NCBI RefSeq assembly: GCF_022869005.1
Contig: NZ_JALIEA010000013.1
Coordinates: forward strand, 62,001 to 126,000
DNA length: 64,000 nt
Direction of reading: 5' to 3'
Source of the DNA: Corynebacterium kalidii
Lineage (GTDB): Bacteria > Actinomycetota > Actinomycetes > Mycobacteriales > Mycobacteriaceae
This document shows, in pieces, positions 50,809 to 59,412 of the stretch. Below the pieces are notes generated by a model, which was not told the origin of the DNA, searched no databases, and saw nothing but the letters and a program-made list of their open reading frames with translations. The position numbers were made by a program, and so were the translations under genes. How positions within the stretch are numbered: the stretch's first letter is position 1; the number at the start of each line of letters is the position of its first letter.

Positions 50809-52161
50809 ATGAGCAACAAGCCCGCGGACGCGCCGTCGGTCGCCGCCGCACCCCGCGTCATCGCCCCGTCCCTGCGCGACCGTGGACTCTGGGTGCTGGC
50901 CGGACTGGTCGTCGTCATCGCCGCGGTCGCCCAGCTCATCGGCCCCCTCGAGATCTCGCTCGGGTTCGCCGCACTGTCCCTGCTGCCGATGATCTGGGCC
51001 CTGGTGATGGGCGTGGCGGTGTCGACACAACGGATCCGCCCGTTGCCGCTGGACCTGCAGCACGTGGCGAACGTGGTCATGGGGGCGGCGGTGCTGGTGC
51101 TGGTCGCCCGCCTGTCGTTCACCCTGGGGCCGAACATCCCGTTCCTGCTGGAGGCCGGGCCGGCGCTGCTGCTGCAGGAGGTCGGCAACATCATCGGCCC
51201 GATCTGTCTCGCCCTCCCGTTGGCGGTGATGCTGCGCATGGGGGCCGCCACGGTGGGCGCCACCTTCTCGATCGACCGTGAGGGCGCCTTCGCCATGGTC
51301 ACCGAGCGGTTCGGGACGAACTCCCAACAGTACCGGGGCGTGCTGTCGATGTACATCTTCGGCTCGGTGTTCGGGGCGGTGATCATCAGTCTCATCGCGT
51401 CACTGGCGTCCTCGCTGGGGATCTTCGACTGGCGGGCGCTGGCGATGGGTGCCGGTGTGGGGTCGGGGTCGATGATGGCCGCGGGCACGGCGTCGGTGAC
51501 GGCGGCGCACCCGGAGTTCGCCGACCAGATCCTCGCGCTGAGCACCACGGCGAACCTCATCGCCTCGATCGCCGGCGTCTACCTGGGGGTCTGGGTCGCG
51601 CTGCCGCTGGCGGACCGGTTCTACCGCTTCCTCACCCGGCGTCAGGGTGAGAAGGACGGGGCGGCCGACAAGGTCCTGAAGACCTCGGGGGACCTGGCTG
51701 CCGCGGTCACCGACGTACCGCTGGTGAAGATGCCGTTGTGGATCTCCCTGGCGATCATCGGCCTCGCCGGCGTCGCGGTCTCGTCCGTGCTCGCCGGGGG
51801 CTTCTCCTGGGACATGGTCCTCACCTTCCTCGCCCTCTCGGCGCTGACCACGCTGGGGCTCACCGTCGCCAGGCTCACCCGGGGCAAGGTGCCGGCGATC
51901 ATCGTGGTGATCACGGTGGGCACCCTGCTGACGGTCCCGGCGTCGCCGGTGGCGCCGTGGCTGCTGGAGATCTCGTCGAGTGTGGACTTCCTCGCCGTGA
52001 TCACCATGATGCTCACGGTGGCGGGGCTGAGTATCGGCAAGGACATCCCGCTGCTCCGCCAGATCGGCTGGAAGATCATCCCGGTCGGCGTCGTCGTCAT
52101 CGTGTCGACCTACCTGGCCTCCACGGTGATCGCCGAGGGTGTGCTGCGGTTCATCGGGTAG
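50809..52161 (+). CDS. DUF3100 membrane protein, possible transporter
   Basis: A 450-residue integral membrane protein with about ten hydrophobic segments. I identify it as DUF3100 by conserved parts such as ALSLLPMIWALVMGV, LLLQEVGNIIGPICLALPLAVMLRMG and the glycine-rich AMGAGVGSGSMMAAGTASV. This last motif and the repeat-like symmetry suggest a transporter. DUF3100 genes often sit with M20 peptidases, as here. Function is unproven. GAGAAGAG lies upstream of the ATG. Its 3' end overlaps the convergent ATPase gene by 52 bp. Confidence 0.78.
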   Translation: MSNKPADAPSVAAAPRVIAPSLRDRGLWVLAGLVVVIAAVAQLIGPLEISLGFAALSLLPMIWALVMGVAVSTQRIRPLPLDLQHVANVVMGAAVLVLVARLSFTLGPNIPFLLEAGPALLLQEVGNIIGPICLALPLAVMLRMGAATVGATFSIDREGAFAMVTERFGTNSQQYRGVLSMYIFGSVFGAVIISLIASLASSLGIFDWRALAMGAGVGSGSMMAAGTASVTAAHPEFADQILALSTTANLIASIAGVYLGVWVALPLADRFYRFLTRRQGEKDGAADKVLKTSGDLAAAVTDVPLVKMPLWISLAIIGLAGVAVSSVLAGGFSWDMVLTFLALSALTTLGLTVARLTRGKVPAIIVVITVGTLLTVPASPVAPWLLEISSSVDFLAVITMMLTVAGLSIGKDIPLLRQIGWKIIPVGVVVIVSTYLASTVIAEGVLRFIG

Positions 52162-52919
52162 GTCCGCGGGAACACCAGGGTGACCTCCCCGTCGACGTCG
52201 ACGCGGGTCACCGGCCGCCGGTACACCGGCTCCAGGACCTCCGGGACGAGCACCGCCCCCGGCGTGCCCTCGGCGACGACCCGTCCGGCGTCGAGGACCA
52301 CGATGCGGTCGCAGTAGCGGGCGGCGAGGTTGAGGTCGTGGAGCACCACGGCGGACCCGGGCAGGCCGCCGACGAGTTCGAGGATGTCGTGCCGGTAGCG
52401 GATGTCGAGGTGGTTCGTCGGCTCGTCGAGCAGGATGTGCGGGGTCTGCTGGGCCAGTGCGCGGGCGATGAGGGTGCGTTGACGTTCCCCGCCGGAGAGC
52501 CCGGCCACGTCGCGCCGGGCGAGGTCGGTGAGTCCGACGGCGTCGAGGGCGCCGGCGACCACGGCCCGGTCGTGGCCGGTGGTGCGTGCCCCGAACCCCC
52601 GGTGCGGCAGCCGGCCGAGGGTGACCAGTTCGGTGACGTTCATCGGCACGCCGGTGTCCGCGCTGTCGCGTTCCTGGGCGACGACGGCGATGCGGGTGGC
52701 GATGTCGCGGCGTCGCATGGTCGCGAGGTCGTGGCCGTCGAGCAGGACGCGCCCGCCGCTCAGCGGCACCGCCGCGTGGAGGGCGCGCAGCAGCGTGGTC
52801 TTCCCCGACCCGTTGGGCCCGACGATCCCGAGCGTCCCGGTGGAGGGCACGGTGAGAGAGACGCCGTCGACGACGGTCCGTCCGGCGCGGCTGACCCGGA
52901 TGTCCTCGGCGGTGATCAC
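52110..52919 (-). CDS. FecE/BtuD-type ABC importer ATPase
   Basis: A 269-residue ATPase from GTG 52919. Walker A GPNGSGKTT, signature LSGGERQRT, Walker [24 protein letters not shown], switch His in VLHDLNLAARYCD: the siderophore/heme/cobalamin/nickel importer class. The last 20 residues run past the normal end and overlap the DUF3100 gene on the other strand. GTGA overlap with the receptor gene stop. Order of transcription is permease, receptor, ATPase. Confidence 0.92.
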   Translation of the reverse strand: MITAEDIRVSRAGRTVVDGVSLTVPSTGTLGIVGPNGSGKTTLLRALHAAVPLSGGRVLLDGHDLATMRRRDIATRIAVVAQERDSADTGVPMNVTELVTLGRLPHRGFGARTTGHDRAVVAGALDAVGLTDLARRDVAGLSGGERQRTLIARALAQQTPHILLDEPTNHLDIRYRHDILELVGGLPGSAVVLHDLNLAARYCDRIVVLDAGRVVAEGTPGAVLVPEVLEPVYRRPVTRVDVDGEVTLVFPRTYPMNRSTPSAITVEAR

Positions 52920-53872
52920 CGGTTCTCCCGCAGGTAGGCGTCGAGGATCTCCACGCCGTCGAGGGCGAGCGGGGTCGGCGGTTCGGCGTGGTTCAGCAGC
53001 ATCGGCAGGATGTGCTGCCGGCGTCCGGCGGTGGTGCGGTCGATGCCGGGGAGACGGTTCACGTCGTCGACGACGCGGCGACTGTTTCCGGAGCTGTACA
53101 GGGCGACGATGACGTCGGGGTCGCGGGCCACGACGTCCTCGGCGGCGACGTCGAAGACCCGTTCGGGCTGGTCGGCGTAGACGTTGGACGCCCCGGTCGC
53201 GGCGACGACGGGGGCGGCCATCGAGCCGGTGCCGTAGGCGTAGGTCGTCCCGCCGGCGGTGGGGTAGAGGACGGCGACGCTGCGTCCGGCGCCGGGGGCG
53301 TCTGCACGGGCGCGCAGGGCGTCCAACCGGTCGCGGAGCTGGTCGACGACCTCGTCGGCCCGGGCCTCCCGGTCGAAGACGGTGCCGTAGAGCCGCACCT
53401 GGTCCCAGACGTCGTCCCAGGTGACGTCGCCGTCGACCGCGCCGCAGAAGGCCGGTTCGTCGATGAGGGGTGTGCCGGTGCCGGCCAGGGTGCGACGGTT
53501 GACGGTGTCGGTGGAGCCGAGGACGAGGTCGGCGCCGGAGGCCACGACCTCCTCGCGGGAGATCTGCAGGTGGCCGGAGTCGTCGGCGCGGTCGGTGATC
53601 GAGGGGATGTCGGCGAGGGCCGCGGTGGTGGCGTCGTCGTAGTACCCGTCGGGATAGTGTCCGGCCCGGTGTGTGACGTGGTCGAGCACGCCGAGGGCGC
53701 TGAGCGTGGTCACCGCCGCGGGATTCAGCATGGTCACGTTGTCCGGGACGTGGTCGAGGGCGACGGTGTCGCCGCAGTTGTCGACGCGGACCGCGGCGTC
53801 CTGCGCCTGGGCGGTGCAGGACGCCAGGAGCAGGGAGGACGCGACGACGGCCGACGCGGTGCTGCGCTTCAT
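52916..53872 (-). CDS. Metal or chelate-binding receptor lipoprotein (FecB/BtuF type)
   Basis: A 318-residue class III solute-binding protein. Lipobox ends in LASC (C19). Two lobes joined by a helix: lobe 1 DNVTMLNPAAVTTLSALGVLDHVTHRAG, lobe 2 RSVAVLYPTAGGTTYAYGTGSMAAPVV...VFDVAAEDVVARDPDVIVALY. The cleft region has HYPDGYY and several Asp/Glu. Cargo may be a siderophore, cobalamin or chelated nickel. A motif shared by this operon's promoter and the urease promoter favours nickel. ATG at 53872 overlaps the permease stop by 4 bp. Confidence 0.9.
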   Translation of the reverse strand: MKRSTASAVVASSLLLASCTAQAQDAAVRVDNCGDTVALDHVPDNVTMLNPAAVTTLSALGVLDHVTHRAGHYPDGYYDDATTAALADIPSITDRADDSGHLQISREEVVASGADLVLGSTDTVNRRTLAGTGTPLIDEPAFCGAVDGDVTWDDVWDQVRLYGTVFDREARADEVVDQLRDRLDALRARADAPGAGRSVAVLYPTAGGTTYAYGTGSMAAPVVAATGASNVYADQPERVFDVAAEDVVARDPDVIVALYSSGNSRRVVDDVNRLPGIDRTTAGRRQHILPMLLNHAEPPTPLALDGVEILDAYLRENR

Positions 53873-54984
53873 GAGGCGGCCCCCTGGTGCATGCGGTGGA
53901 CGAGTAGCAGGAGGAACGGGGCACCGACGAGTGCGGTGACGACACCGACGGGGATCTCCTGCGGTGCGAGCAGGGTGCGGGCACCGGTGTCGGCCCAGCA
54001 CAACAGGACGGCGCCGAGGAGCGCGGCGACGGGGACGGACGCGCGGTGGGTGCCGCCGACGAGGCGTCGGGCGAGGTGCGGGACGACCAGGCCGACGAAG
54101 CCGATGGAACCGGCCATCGCCACGACGGTGCCGACGAGGAGGCACGACAGGACGAGGAGCAGGACCCGCAGCCGTTCCGGGGAGACACCGAGGGTGAGGG
54201 CGGTGTCGTCGCCGGCGGCCAGCGCGTCCACCCGCGGGGCGACGACCAGCAGGACGGCGGTGACCGCCAGGACGGTGACGACGACGGCGGCCAACGGGCC
54301 GGACCAGGACGCCAGGCCGAGGGAGCCGAGCAGCCAGAACATCACCGAGCGGGAGGACTCGGTGGAGTCGGAGGCGAAGACCATGAAGCTGGTCACCGCG
54401 GACAGGGCGTAGCCGACGGCGATGCCGGCCATGACCAGCCGGGTGGCGGTGACCCGCCCGGCGGTGCGGGCGACACCGAAGACGACGGCGGAGGCGACGG
54501 CCGCGCCGAGGAAGGCGCTGGTCTGCAGGGCGTAGTCGCCGGCGGCGGCACCGGCCCCGGTGAGGATCGCGGCGGCGGCCCCGACGGAGGCACCGGAGTT
54601 GACGCCGAGGACGTAGGGGTCGGCGAGGATGTTGCGGACGGTGGCCTGCAGGATCACCCCGGCGACGGCGAGTCCGGCACCGACCGCGGCGGCGAGGACG
54701 GCCCGCGGGGCACGGATCGTCCAGACCACCGCGTCAAGGCGGGAGAGGTCGGTGCCGTCCGGTATCTCGAGGGAGGTGCCGAGGAGGTGGTGGGCCAGGA
54801 TGCGGGCGGAGTCGGCGGGGGAGACGGCGACCGGGCCGACACCGACGCTCACCACCATGGTGCCCAACAGGGTGACGGCGAGTGTGGAGGTCCACAGGAC
54901 GGTCCGTCGGCGCGCCGACCGGTCGGCCGGGACAGCGGTCCGGATGTGGCCGGACGTCGCCGGGTGCTCTGCAGTGGTGATCAC
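53869..54984 (-). CDS. FecCD/BtuC-family ABC importer permease
   Basis: A 371-residue permease with about ten helices. Family marks: VWTIRAPRAVLAAAVGAGLAVAGVILQ, VLGVNSGASVGAA and GSIGFVGLVVPHLARRLVGGTHR (coupling helix). Start GTG at 54984 has a TAGCGT box 8 nt upstream, consistent with a leaderless message; a longer frame from 55092 would run through the shared motif and is unlikely. First gene of the three-gene importer operon. Confidence 0.9.
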   Translation of the reverse strand: MITTAEHPATSGHIRTAVPADRSARRRTVLWTSTLAVTLLGTMVVSVGVGPVAVSPADSARILAHHLLGTSLEIPDGTDLSRLDAVVWTIRAPRAVLAAAVGAGLAVAGVILQATVRNILADPYVLGVNSGASVGAAAAILTGAGAAAGDYALQTSAFLGAAVASAVVFGVARTAGRVTATRLVMAGIAVGYALSAVTSFMVFASDSTESSRSVMFWLLGSLGLASWSGPLAAVVVTVLAVTAVLLVVAPRVDALAAGDDTALTLGVSPERLRVLLLVLSCLLVGTVVAMAGSIGFVGLVVPHLARRLVGGTHRASVPVAALLGAVLLCWADTGARTLLAPQEIPVGVVTALVGAPFLLLLVHRMHQGAAS

Positions 54985-54992
54985 GGGCGACG

Positions 54993-54998
54993 ACGCTA
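54993..54998 (-). promoter_or_regulatory. -10 box TAGCGT of the FecCD importer operon
   Basis: TAGCGT on the minus strand, 8 nt before the GTG at 54984. The same hexamer serves as the predicted urease -10 box at 56210. Confidence 0.5.
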
Positions 54999-55046
54999 CC
55001 GCCCCGGAGGCGGCGATGGCAGGGGGCTCCGGAGGTGGAAACGAAG

Positions 55047-55064
55047 GTTTTACCTGGGTGAAAC
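55047..55064 (-). promoter_or_regulatory. Motif shared with the urease promoter, importer copy
   Basis: GTTTTACCTGGGTGAAAC on the plus strand, an imperfect dyad (14 of 18 symmetric). On the minus strand it reads GTTTCACCCAGGTAAAAC, nearly the same as the urease copy at 56155, including the flanking CTTCG/CTCCG. It ends 48 nt before the TAGCGT box. Confidence 0.6.
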
Positions 55065-55154
55065 ACGTCGGCGGCGCCTCCGGGCACCCCACAGGCGGTG
55101 GTGGCCCACGTACCCTCGGTGGGGCAACCGAACTCTCTCAAGGAGGACACGGAC

Positions 55155-55988
55155 ATGAGCACGATCACCACACGTGACGGTGTGAACCTGCACGTCGACG
55201 ACAGTGGCGACGACGGCGACCTGGGGCGGGCGGTCGTCCTGATCCACGGGTGGCCGCTGTCGGCGGAATCCTGGTCGGCGCAGACGGAGGTCCTGCGCAA
55301 GAACGGCTACCGCGTCGTCGCCTACGACCGTCGGGGTTTCGGACGGTCGGACAAGCCCGACTCCGGTTACGGGTACGACACGCTCGCCAGGGACCTGGAC
55401 GACGTGCTCGCCGGGCTCGATCTCACCGACGTCACACTCGTCGGGTTCTCGATGGGTGGTGGTGAGGTGGCGCGGTACTTCAGCGTCGGTGACACCTCGC
55501 GGATCCGCAGTGTCGTCTTCGCCGCGGCGGTGCCGCCGTACATGTTGACGACCGACGACAACCCGGACGGGCCGCTCACCGAGGAGGCTGCGGCGGGGAT
55601 GGCGGACGGTCTGAAGGCCGACCGGGACGCCTTCTTCGAGGACTTCACCACCGGTTTCTTCTCCGTCGGGGACGACCTGAAGGTCGCCGAGGAGACACGG
55701 CAGGAGGCGGTACGGCTCGCCCGGCAGAGCGACCAGACGGCCGCGCTGGGCTGCATGGACGCTTTCAGCACCACCGACTTCCGTGGGGACCTGCCGAAGA
55801 TCGGGGTGCCGGCGCTGATCGTGCACGGCGACTCCGACGACATCGTCCCCTTCGAGGGCTCCGGTCGGCGGACGGCGGAGGCCGTGCCGCACAGCCGGAC
55901 CACGGTCATCGAGGGTGCGCCGCACGGCCTGAACGTCAGCCACGCGGCGGAGTTCAACGCCTCCCTGCTGGAGTTCCTCGCCGACTGA
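55155..55988 (+). CDS. Alpha/beta hydrolase, non-heme chloroperoxidase-like
   Basis: A 277-residue alpha/beta hydrolase. Oxyanion-hole region IHGWPLS, nucleophile elbow GFSMGGG, acid Asp in HGDSDDIVP, and catalytic His in GAPHGLNVSH. The overall pattern (YDRRGFGRSDKP) matches the cofactor-free haloperoxidase/arylesterase group, which can act as esterase or perhydrolase. AGGAGG is 8 nt before the ATG. It is a single gene, divergent from the FecCD importer, and followed by a stem-loop. Confidence 0.9.
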   Translation: MSTITTRDGVNLHVDDSGDDGDLGRAVVLIHGWPLSAESWSAQTEVLRKNGYRVVAYDRRGFGRSDKPDSGYGYDTLARDLDDVLAGLDLTDVTLVGFSMGGGEVARYFSVGDTSRIRSVVFAAAVPPYMLTTDDNPDGPLTEEAAAGMADGLKADRDAFFEDFTTGFFSVGDDLKVAEETRQEAVRLARQSDQTAALGCMDAFSTTDFRGDLPKIGVPALIVHGDSDDIVPFEGSGRRTAEAVPHSRTTVIEGAPHGLNVSHAAEFNASLLEFLAD

Positions 55989-56017
55989 CGAGGTGCCCTG
56001 GGGAAGCCTGTCGACGA

Positions 56018-56088
56018 TCGCACCCCATAGGTAGATTAAGAAAAACTGACCTGCGGTTTTGCATTCATAAAAAACTTATGGGGTGCGA
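56018..56088. repeat. AT-rich stem-loop after the hydrolase gene
   Basis: TCGCACCCCATA (56018-56029) and TATGGGGTGCGA (56077-56088) form a perfect 12-bp stem with a 47-nt AT-rich loop, strikingly AT-rich for this genome. The loop holds CTGACCTGC, the complement of the GCAGGTCAG found in the loop at 25029-25119, next to a T/A run. Can act as a bidirectional terminator. Confidence 0.65.
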
Positions 56089-56154
56089 ATGCCGCCAGGC
56101 GGATGTCGTCACTACCCGGGTTGGGCGATGGACCCCGCCGGCCACCCCCACCGT

Positions 56155-56172
56155 GTTTCCACCCGGTAAAAC
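56155..56172 (+). promoter_or_regulatory. Motif shared with the FecCD importer promoter, urease copy
   Basis: GTTTCCACCCGGTAAAAC, aligned with the importer copy at 55047. Conserved core GTTTC-ACCC-GGTAAAACCT-CG. It ends 37 nt before the predicted TAGCGT -10 box at 56210, 11 nt (one helical turn) nearer than in the importer promoter, as expected for an activator site on the same DNA face. Confidence 0.6.
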
Positions 56173-56209
56173 CTCCGTGCGCACCACACTCCGGGCCCCG
56201 GTCGGCCAC

Positions 56210-56215
56210 TAGCGT
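56210..56215 (+). promoter_or_regulatory. Predicted -10 box TAGCGT of the urease operon
   Basis: TAGCGT about 45 bp before the ureA GTG; would give a leader of some 37 nt containing the AGGAAGGA ribosome site. Confidence 0.5.
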
Positions 56216-56259
56216 GGGCGGGGTGACGGCTGCCTGGCCGGCAGCAGGAAGGACGCGCC

Positions 56260-56565
56260 GTGGAACTCACCCCCCGGGAGCAGGAGAAGCTCCTCATCTT
56301 CACCGCTGCGGAGGTCAGCCGACGGCGGCGGGCCCGCGGGCTGGCCCTCAACGTGCCCGAGGCCACCGCACTGATCACCGAGGCCGTCATCGAGGCGGCC
56401 CGCGACGGCCGCACCGTCGCTGAGGCGATGGCGATCGGCGCGCAGGTCCTGGGCCACGACGACGTGCTGGACGGCGTCCGCGACCACCTGACCCTGATCC
56501 AGGTCGAGGCGACGTTCCCGGACGGGACGAAACTCGTCAGCGTCCACGACCCGATCGGGATGTGA
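56260..56565 (+). CDS. ureA: Urease gamma subunit
   Basis: A 101-residue subunit starting with GTG ([28 protein letters not shown]). AGGAAGGA lies 6-13 nt upstream. The rest ([57 protein letters not shown]) is fully typical in sequence and length. First gene of the urease operon; 4 nt separate it from the unusual His-tailed gene. Confidence 0.97.
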   Translation: MELTPREQEKLLIFTAAEVSRRRRARGLALNVPEATALITEAVIEAARDGRTVAEAMAIGAQVLGHDDVLDGVRDHLTLIQVEATFPDGTKLVSVHDPIGM

Positions 56566-56569
56566 CCGG

Positions 56570-57304
56570 ATGTCCGTCGAACCGTCCACCGTCCTCTACG
56601 CCGGCGCCGAGGCACCGACACCCGCCGCACTGCAGGACGCCACGGGTGTCGCGGTGGCCACCGCGCCGCGTGACCTCGCCGGACATGCCGAGCGGGCGCG
56701 GGCGCAGGACGTCCCGCTGGTGGTCGTCCCGGCGGGGACGGGACGGGCGCTGACGTCGGTGACCCAGGCCGCCCAGGCGTTGCGGTGGGCGCAGCGCTCC
56801 GGGACGCAGGTGGTGCTCGCGCCGTCGTTGGTCGACGCCACCCGGGCGATCGCCGAGATGCGACGCCACCTGCGGTCCGCGGCGACGGGGTACGACGCCG
56901 TGCTGTTCCGTGCCGGCACCGTCGACCCGTTCGCCGACGCCGAACTGCTGCGCCGTGTGCGCCTGGCGCAGCAGTACTCCGAGGACCTGCTGGTGGAGGT
57001 CGCTTTCGAGGGGTCCTGGCCGTCGGTGGACACCGCCCGCGGACGGCTCGGCCTGCTCGGGGCGACGCAGGTCGCCGAGGTCCGTGCGGACCTGGGCGTG
57101 TACCCGGGGACGGATGCGGCAACCCCGTTGTTCCGCCCGTCGTCCCTGGCCACGGCGGTGCAGCGGGCGGTGCACACCGCCCTGCACCGGCTCCACGACC
57201 ACGGGGACGACGGCGTCGCCGGCGGTCTGCTCGCCGACCACGCGACCGGGTTCGCCCACTCCCACGGCCATGACCACAGCCACGACCACACCCACACCCA
57301 TTAG
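56570..57304 (+). CDS. Degenerate CbiX-like protein with His-rich tail in the urease operon
   Basis: A 244-residue protein between ureA and ureB. Two halves recall the CbiX/SirB/CfbA chelatase fold: in the second, YDAVLFRAGTVDPFADAELLRRV aligns with the family start 'GHGSr.p.an.el', and VEVAFEGSWPSVDTARGRLGLLGATQVAEVRADLG follows the family pattern. The catalytic His of GHGS is replaced (RAGT, residues 114-117) and the first half starts LYAGAE, so tetrapyrrole chelation is unlikely. The last 22 residues carry nine His (HSHGHDHSHDHTHTH), as do many UreE tails. No ureE is found in the operon. I infer a nickel-storage or delivery role replacing UreE. Family assignment is moderate. Confidence 0.65.
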   Translation: MSVEPSTVLYAGAEAPTPAALQDATGVAVATAPRDLAGHAERARAQDVPLVVVPAGTGRALTSVTQAAQALRWAQRSGTQVVLAPSLVDATRAIAEMRRHLRSAATGYDAVLFRAGTVDPFADAELLRRVRLAQQYSEDLLVEVAFEGSWPSVDTARGRLGLLGATQVAEVRADLGVYPGTDAATPLFRPSSLATAVQRAVHTALHRLHDHGDDGVAGGLLADHATGFAHSHGHDHSHDHTHTH

Positions 57305-57313
57305 GAGACACCG

Positions 57314-57688
57314 ATGCCCGGACCGACCGTCGAGCTGAACCAGGGGCGTTCCACGGCCACCCTGCGCGTGTCGAACACCGGCGACCGGGCGGTGCAGGTG
57401 GGGTCGCACTACCACTTCTTCGAGGTCAACCCGGCCCTCAGCGTCGACCGGGAGGCGGCGTGGGGGATGCACCTGGACATCCCGTCCGGGCTGGCGGTGC
57501 GCTTCGAGCCCGGTGACACCCGCGAGGTGGACCTGGTGGCCTTCGGCGGACGGCGCGTCCTGCACGGTTTCGCGGGCCTCGTCGAAGGGCACCTCGACGA
57601 CCCGGCGGTGAAGGCCCGTGCCCTGGAGGACCTGCCGGGGTTCCTCGCCACCAACGACCCCCTGACCGACCTGGAGACACGCCCATGA
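57314..57688 (+). CDS. ureB: Urease beta subunit
   Basis: A 124-residue subunit: [37 protein letters not shown] and [29 protein letters not shown] are the family's conserved blocks. AGGAG precedes the ATG. Its stop overlaps ureC by 4 bp. Length is typical for actinobacteria. Confidence 0.97.
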   Translation: MPGPTVELNQGRSTATLRVSNTGDRAVQVGSHYHFFEVNPALSVDREAAWGMHLDIPSGLAVRFEPGDTREVDLVAFGGRRVLHGFAGLVEGHLDDPAVKARALEDLPGFLATNDPLTDLETRP

Positions 57689-59412
57689 GCACCATCGACC
57701 GGTCCCGCTACACCGAGATCTACGGGCCGACCACCGGCGACACGCTCACCCTGGCGGACACCTGCCTCACCGTCCGCGTCGAGCACGACCATCTCGCCGG
57801 CTCCTACGGGGACGAGTCGGTGTACGGCGGCGGGAAGGCGGTGCGCGACGGCATGGCGCAGGACCCCACCGCCACCGCCGCGTCCGGGGCGCTCGACACC
57901 GTGATCACCGGGGTCGTCGTCCTCGACGCGGTGGCCGGTGTGGTCAAGGGCGACGTCGGCATCCGCGACGGCCGCATCGTGAAGATCGGCAAGGCCGGCA
58001 ACCCCAACACGCAGGACGGCGTCGACCCCGACCTGGTCATCGGCCCGGGCACCGAGGTCATCGCCGGGGAGCACCGGATCCTCACCGCCGGGGGCGTGGA
58101 CACCCACATCCACTACATCACCCCGCAGCAGGCGGAGCACGGCCTGGCGAACGGTGTCACCACGTTCTTCGGCGGCGGTACCGGCCCGGCGGAGGGCACC
58201 CTCGGCACCACGTGCACCCCCGGGCCGTCCGGTGTGCGCTTCATGCTGCGGGCCGCCGAGGGCATGCCGGTGAACACCGGTTTCCTGGGCAAGGGGTCCG
58301 GCTCCCTGCCGGAGGCGCTGGCCGAGCAGGTCCGCGCCGGGGCGGCGGGGCTGAAGATCCACGAGGACTGGGGTGCCACCCCGGCGACGATCCGCACCGC
58401 GGTGGACGTCTGCGACGAGTTCGACGTCCAGCTCGCCATCCACACCGACACCCTCAACGAGGGCGGCTTCTTCGAGTCCACGGCACGCGCGTTCAAGGGA
58501 CGCCCGGTGCACACCTTCCACTCCGAGGGTGCCGGCGGCGGGCACGCCCCGGACATCCTGCGCGTCACCGGGATGCCGAACGTGCTGCCCGCCTCCACGA
58601 ACCCCACGCTGCCCTACACGGTGAACTCGGTGGAGGAGCTGCTGGACATGGTGATGGTCTGCCACCACCTGTCGCACGACATCCCGGAGGACGTGGCCTT
58701 CGCCGATTCCCGGGTACGCGCCGAGACCATCGCCGCGGAGACGGTGCTGCACGACCTCGGCCTCATCAGCATCTTCAGCTCGGACTCCCAGGCGATGGGG
58801 CGCGTCGGCGAGTCCTGGATCCGCGCGTTCCAGACCGCCCACCACTGCCGGGAGCAGCTCGGGCCGCTGGAGGAGGACGCCGGCCGAGGCGACGACAACA
58901 ACCGGGTGCTGCGCTACGTGGCGAAGATGACGCTCAACCCCGCCCTCGCCCAGGGCATCGGCGGGTACGTGGGCAGCGTGGAACCGGGGAAGCTGGCGGA
59001 CCTGGTGCTGTGGCCGGTCGACTCCTTCGCCGCGAAGCCGCGCCTGGTGCTGCGCCAGGGCAGGATCGCCTACGCGCGGATGGGCGACCCGAACGCGTCG
59101 CTGGCGACGCCGCAGCCGGTGCTCTACCGCGGGCAGTTCGCCGGCTACGGCACCGCACTGCAGGACACCCGGGTGACGTTCATGTCCGCCGCGTCGATCG
59201 CCGCCGGGGTGCCGGAGCAGCTCGGGCTGCGCTCCACCGTCCTGCCGGTCGCGGGCACCAGGGACATCGGCAAGAAGGACATGGTCCGCAACGACCGCAT
59301 CGCCGACATCGCCGTGGACCCGGACACCTACCGGGTCACCGTGGACGGGGTCGCCGCGACGATCGACCCGGCGACGACGCTGCCACTGGCGCAGAAGTTC
59401 TTCCTGTTCTGA
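57685..59412 (+). CDS. ureC: Urease alpha (catalytic) subunit
   Basis: A 575-residue dinickel hydrolase. Nickel and active-site parts: [10 protein letters not shown] (two His), the carbamylated Lys in [33 protein letters not shown], the flap [22 protein letters not shown], and [13 protein letters not shown] (Asp ligand). The flap reads HHLSHDIPE where many relatives have HHLNP or HHLDP, a small local change. N-terminal [14 protein letters not shown] and C-terminal [10 protein letters not shown] are normal. It cleaves urea to ammonia and carbamate; the pathway here supplies urea from allantoate. Confidence 0.98.
   Translation: MSTIDRSRYTEIYGPTTGDTLTLADTCLTVRVEHDHLAGSYGDESVYGGGKAVRDGMAQDPTATAASGALDTVITGVVVLDAVAGVVKGDVGIRDGRIVKIGKAGNPNTQDGVDPDLVIGPGTEVIAGEHRILTAGGVDTHIHYITPQQAEHGLANGVTTFFGGGTGPAEGTLGTTCTPGPSGVRFMLRAAEGMPVNTGFLGKGSGSLPEALAEQVRAGAAGLKIHEDWGATPATIRTAVDVCDEFDVQLAIHTDTLNEGGFFESTARAFKGRPVHTFHSEGAGGGHAPDILRVTGMPNVLPASTNPTLPYTVNSVEELLDMVMVCHHLSHDIPEDVAFADSRVRAETIAAETVLHDLGLISIFSSDSQAMGRVGESWIRAFQTAHHCREQLGPLEEDAGRGDDNNRVLRYVAKMTLNPALAQGIGGYVGSVEPGKLADLVLWPVDSFAAKPRLVLRQGRIAYARMGDPNASLATPQPVLYRGQFAGYGTALQDTRVTFMSAASIAAGVPEQLGLRSTVLPVAGTRDIGKKDMVRNDRIADIAVDPDTYRVTVDGVAATIDPATTLPLAQKFFLF

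Noticed and set aside
54985..55100. Cobalamin riboswitch before the FecCD permease
   Set aside because: No B12-box-like sequence or matching fold was found, and the promoter appears to lie 8 nt before the start codon, leaving no room for a leader RNA.
56223..56259. GTG-initiated short leader frame before ureA
   Set aside because: It starts 7 nt after the -10 box but runs on in a wrong frame through ureA for about 67 codons with no conserved content; the AGGAAGGA site clearly serves ureA.
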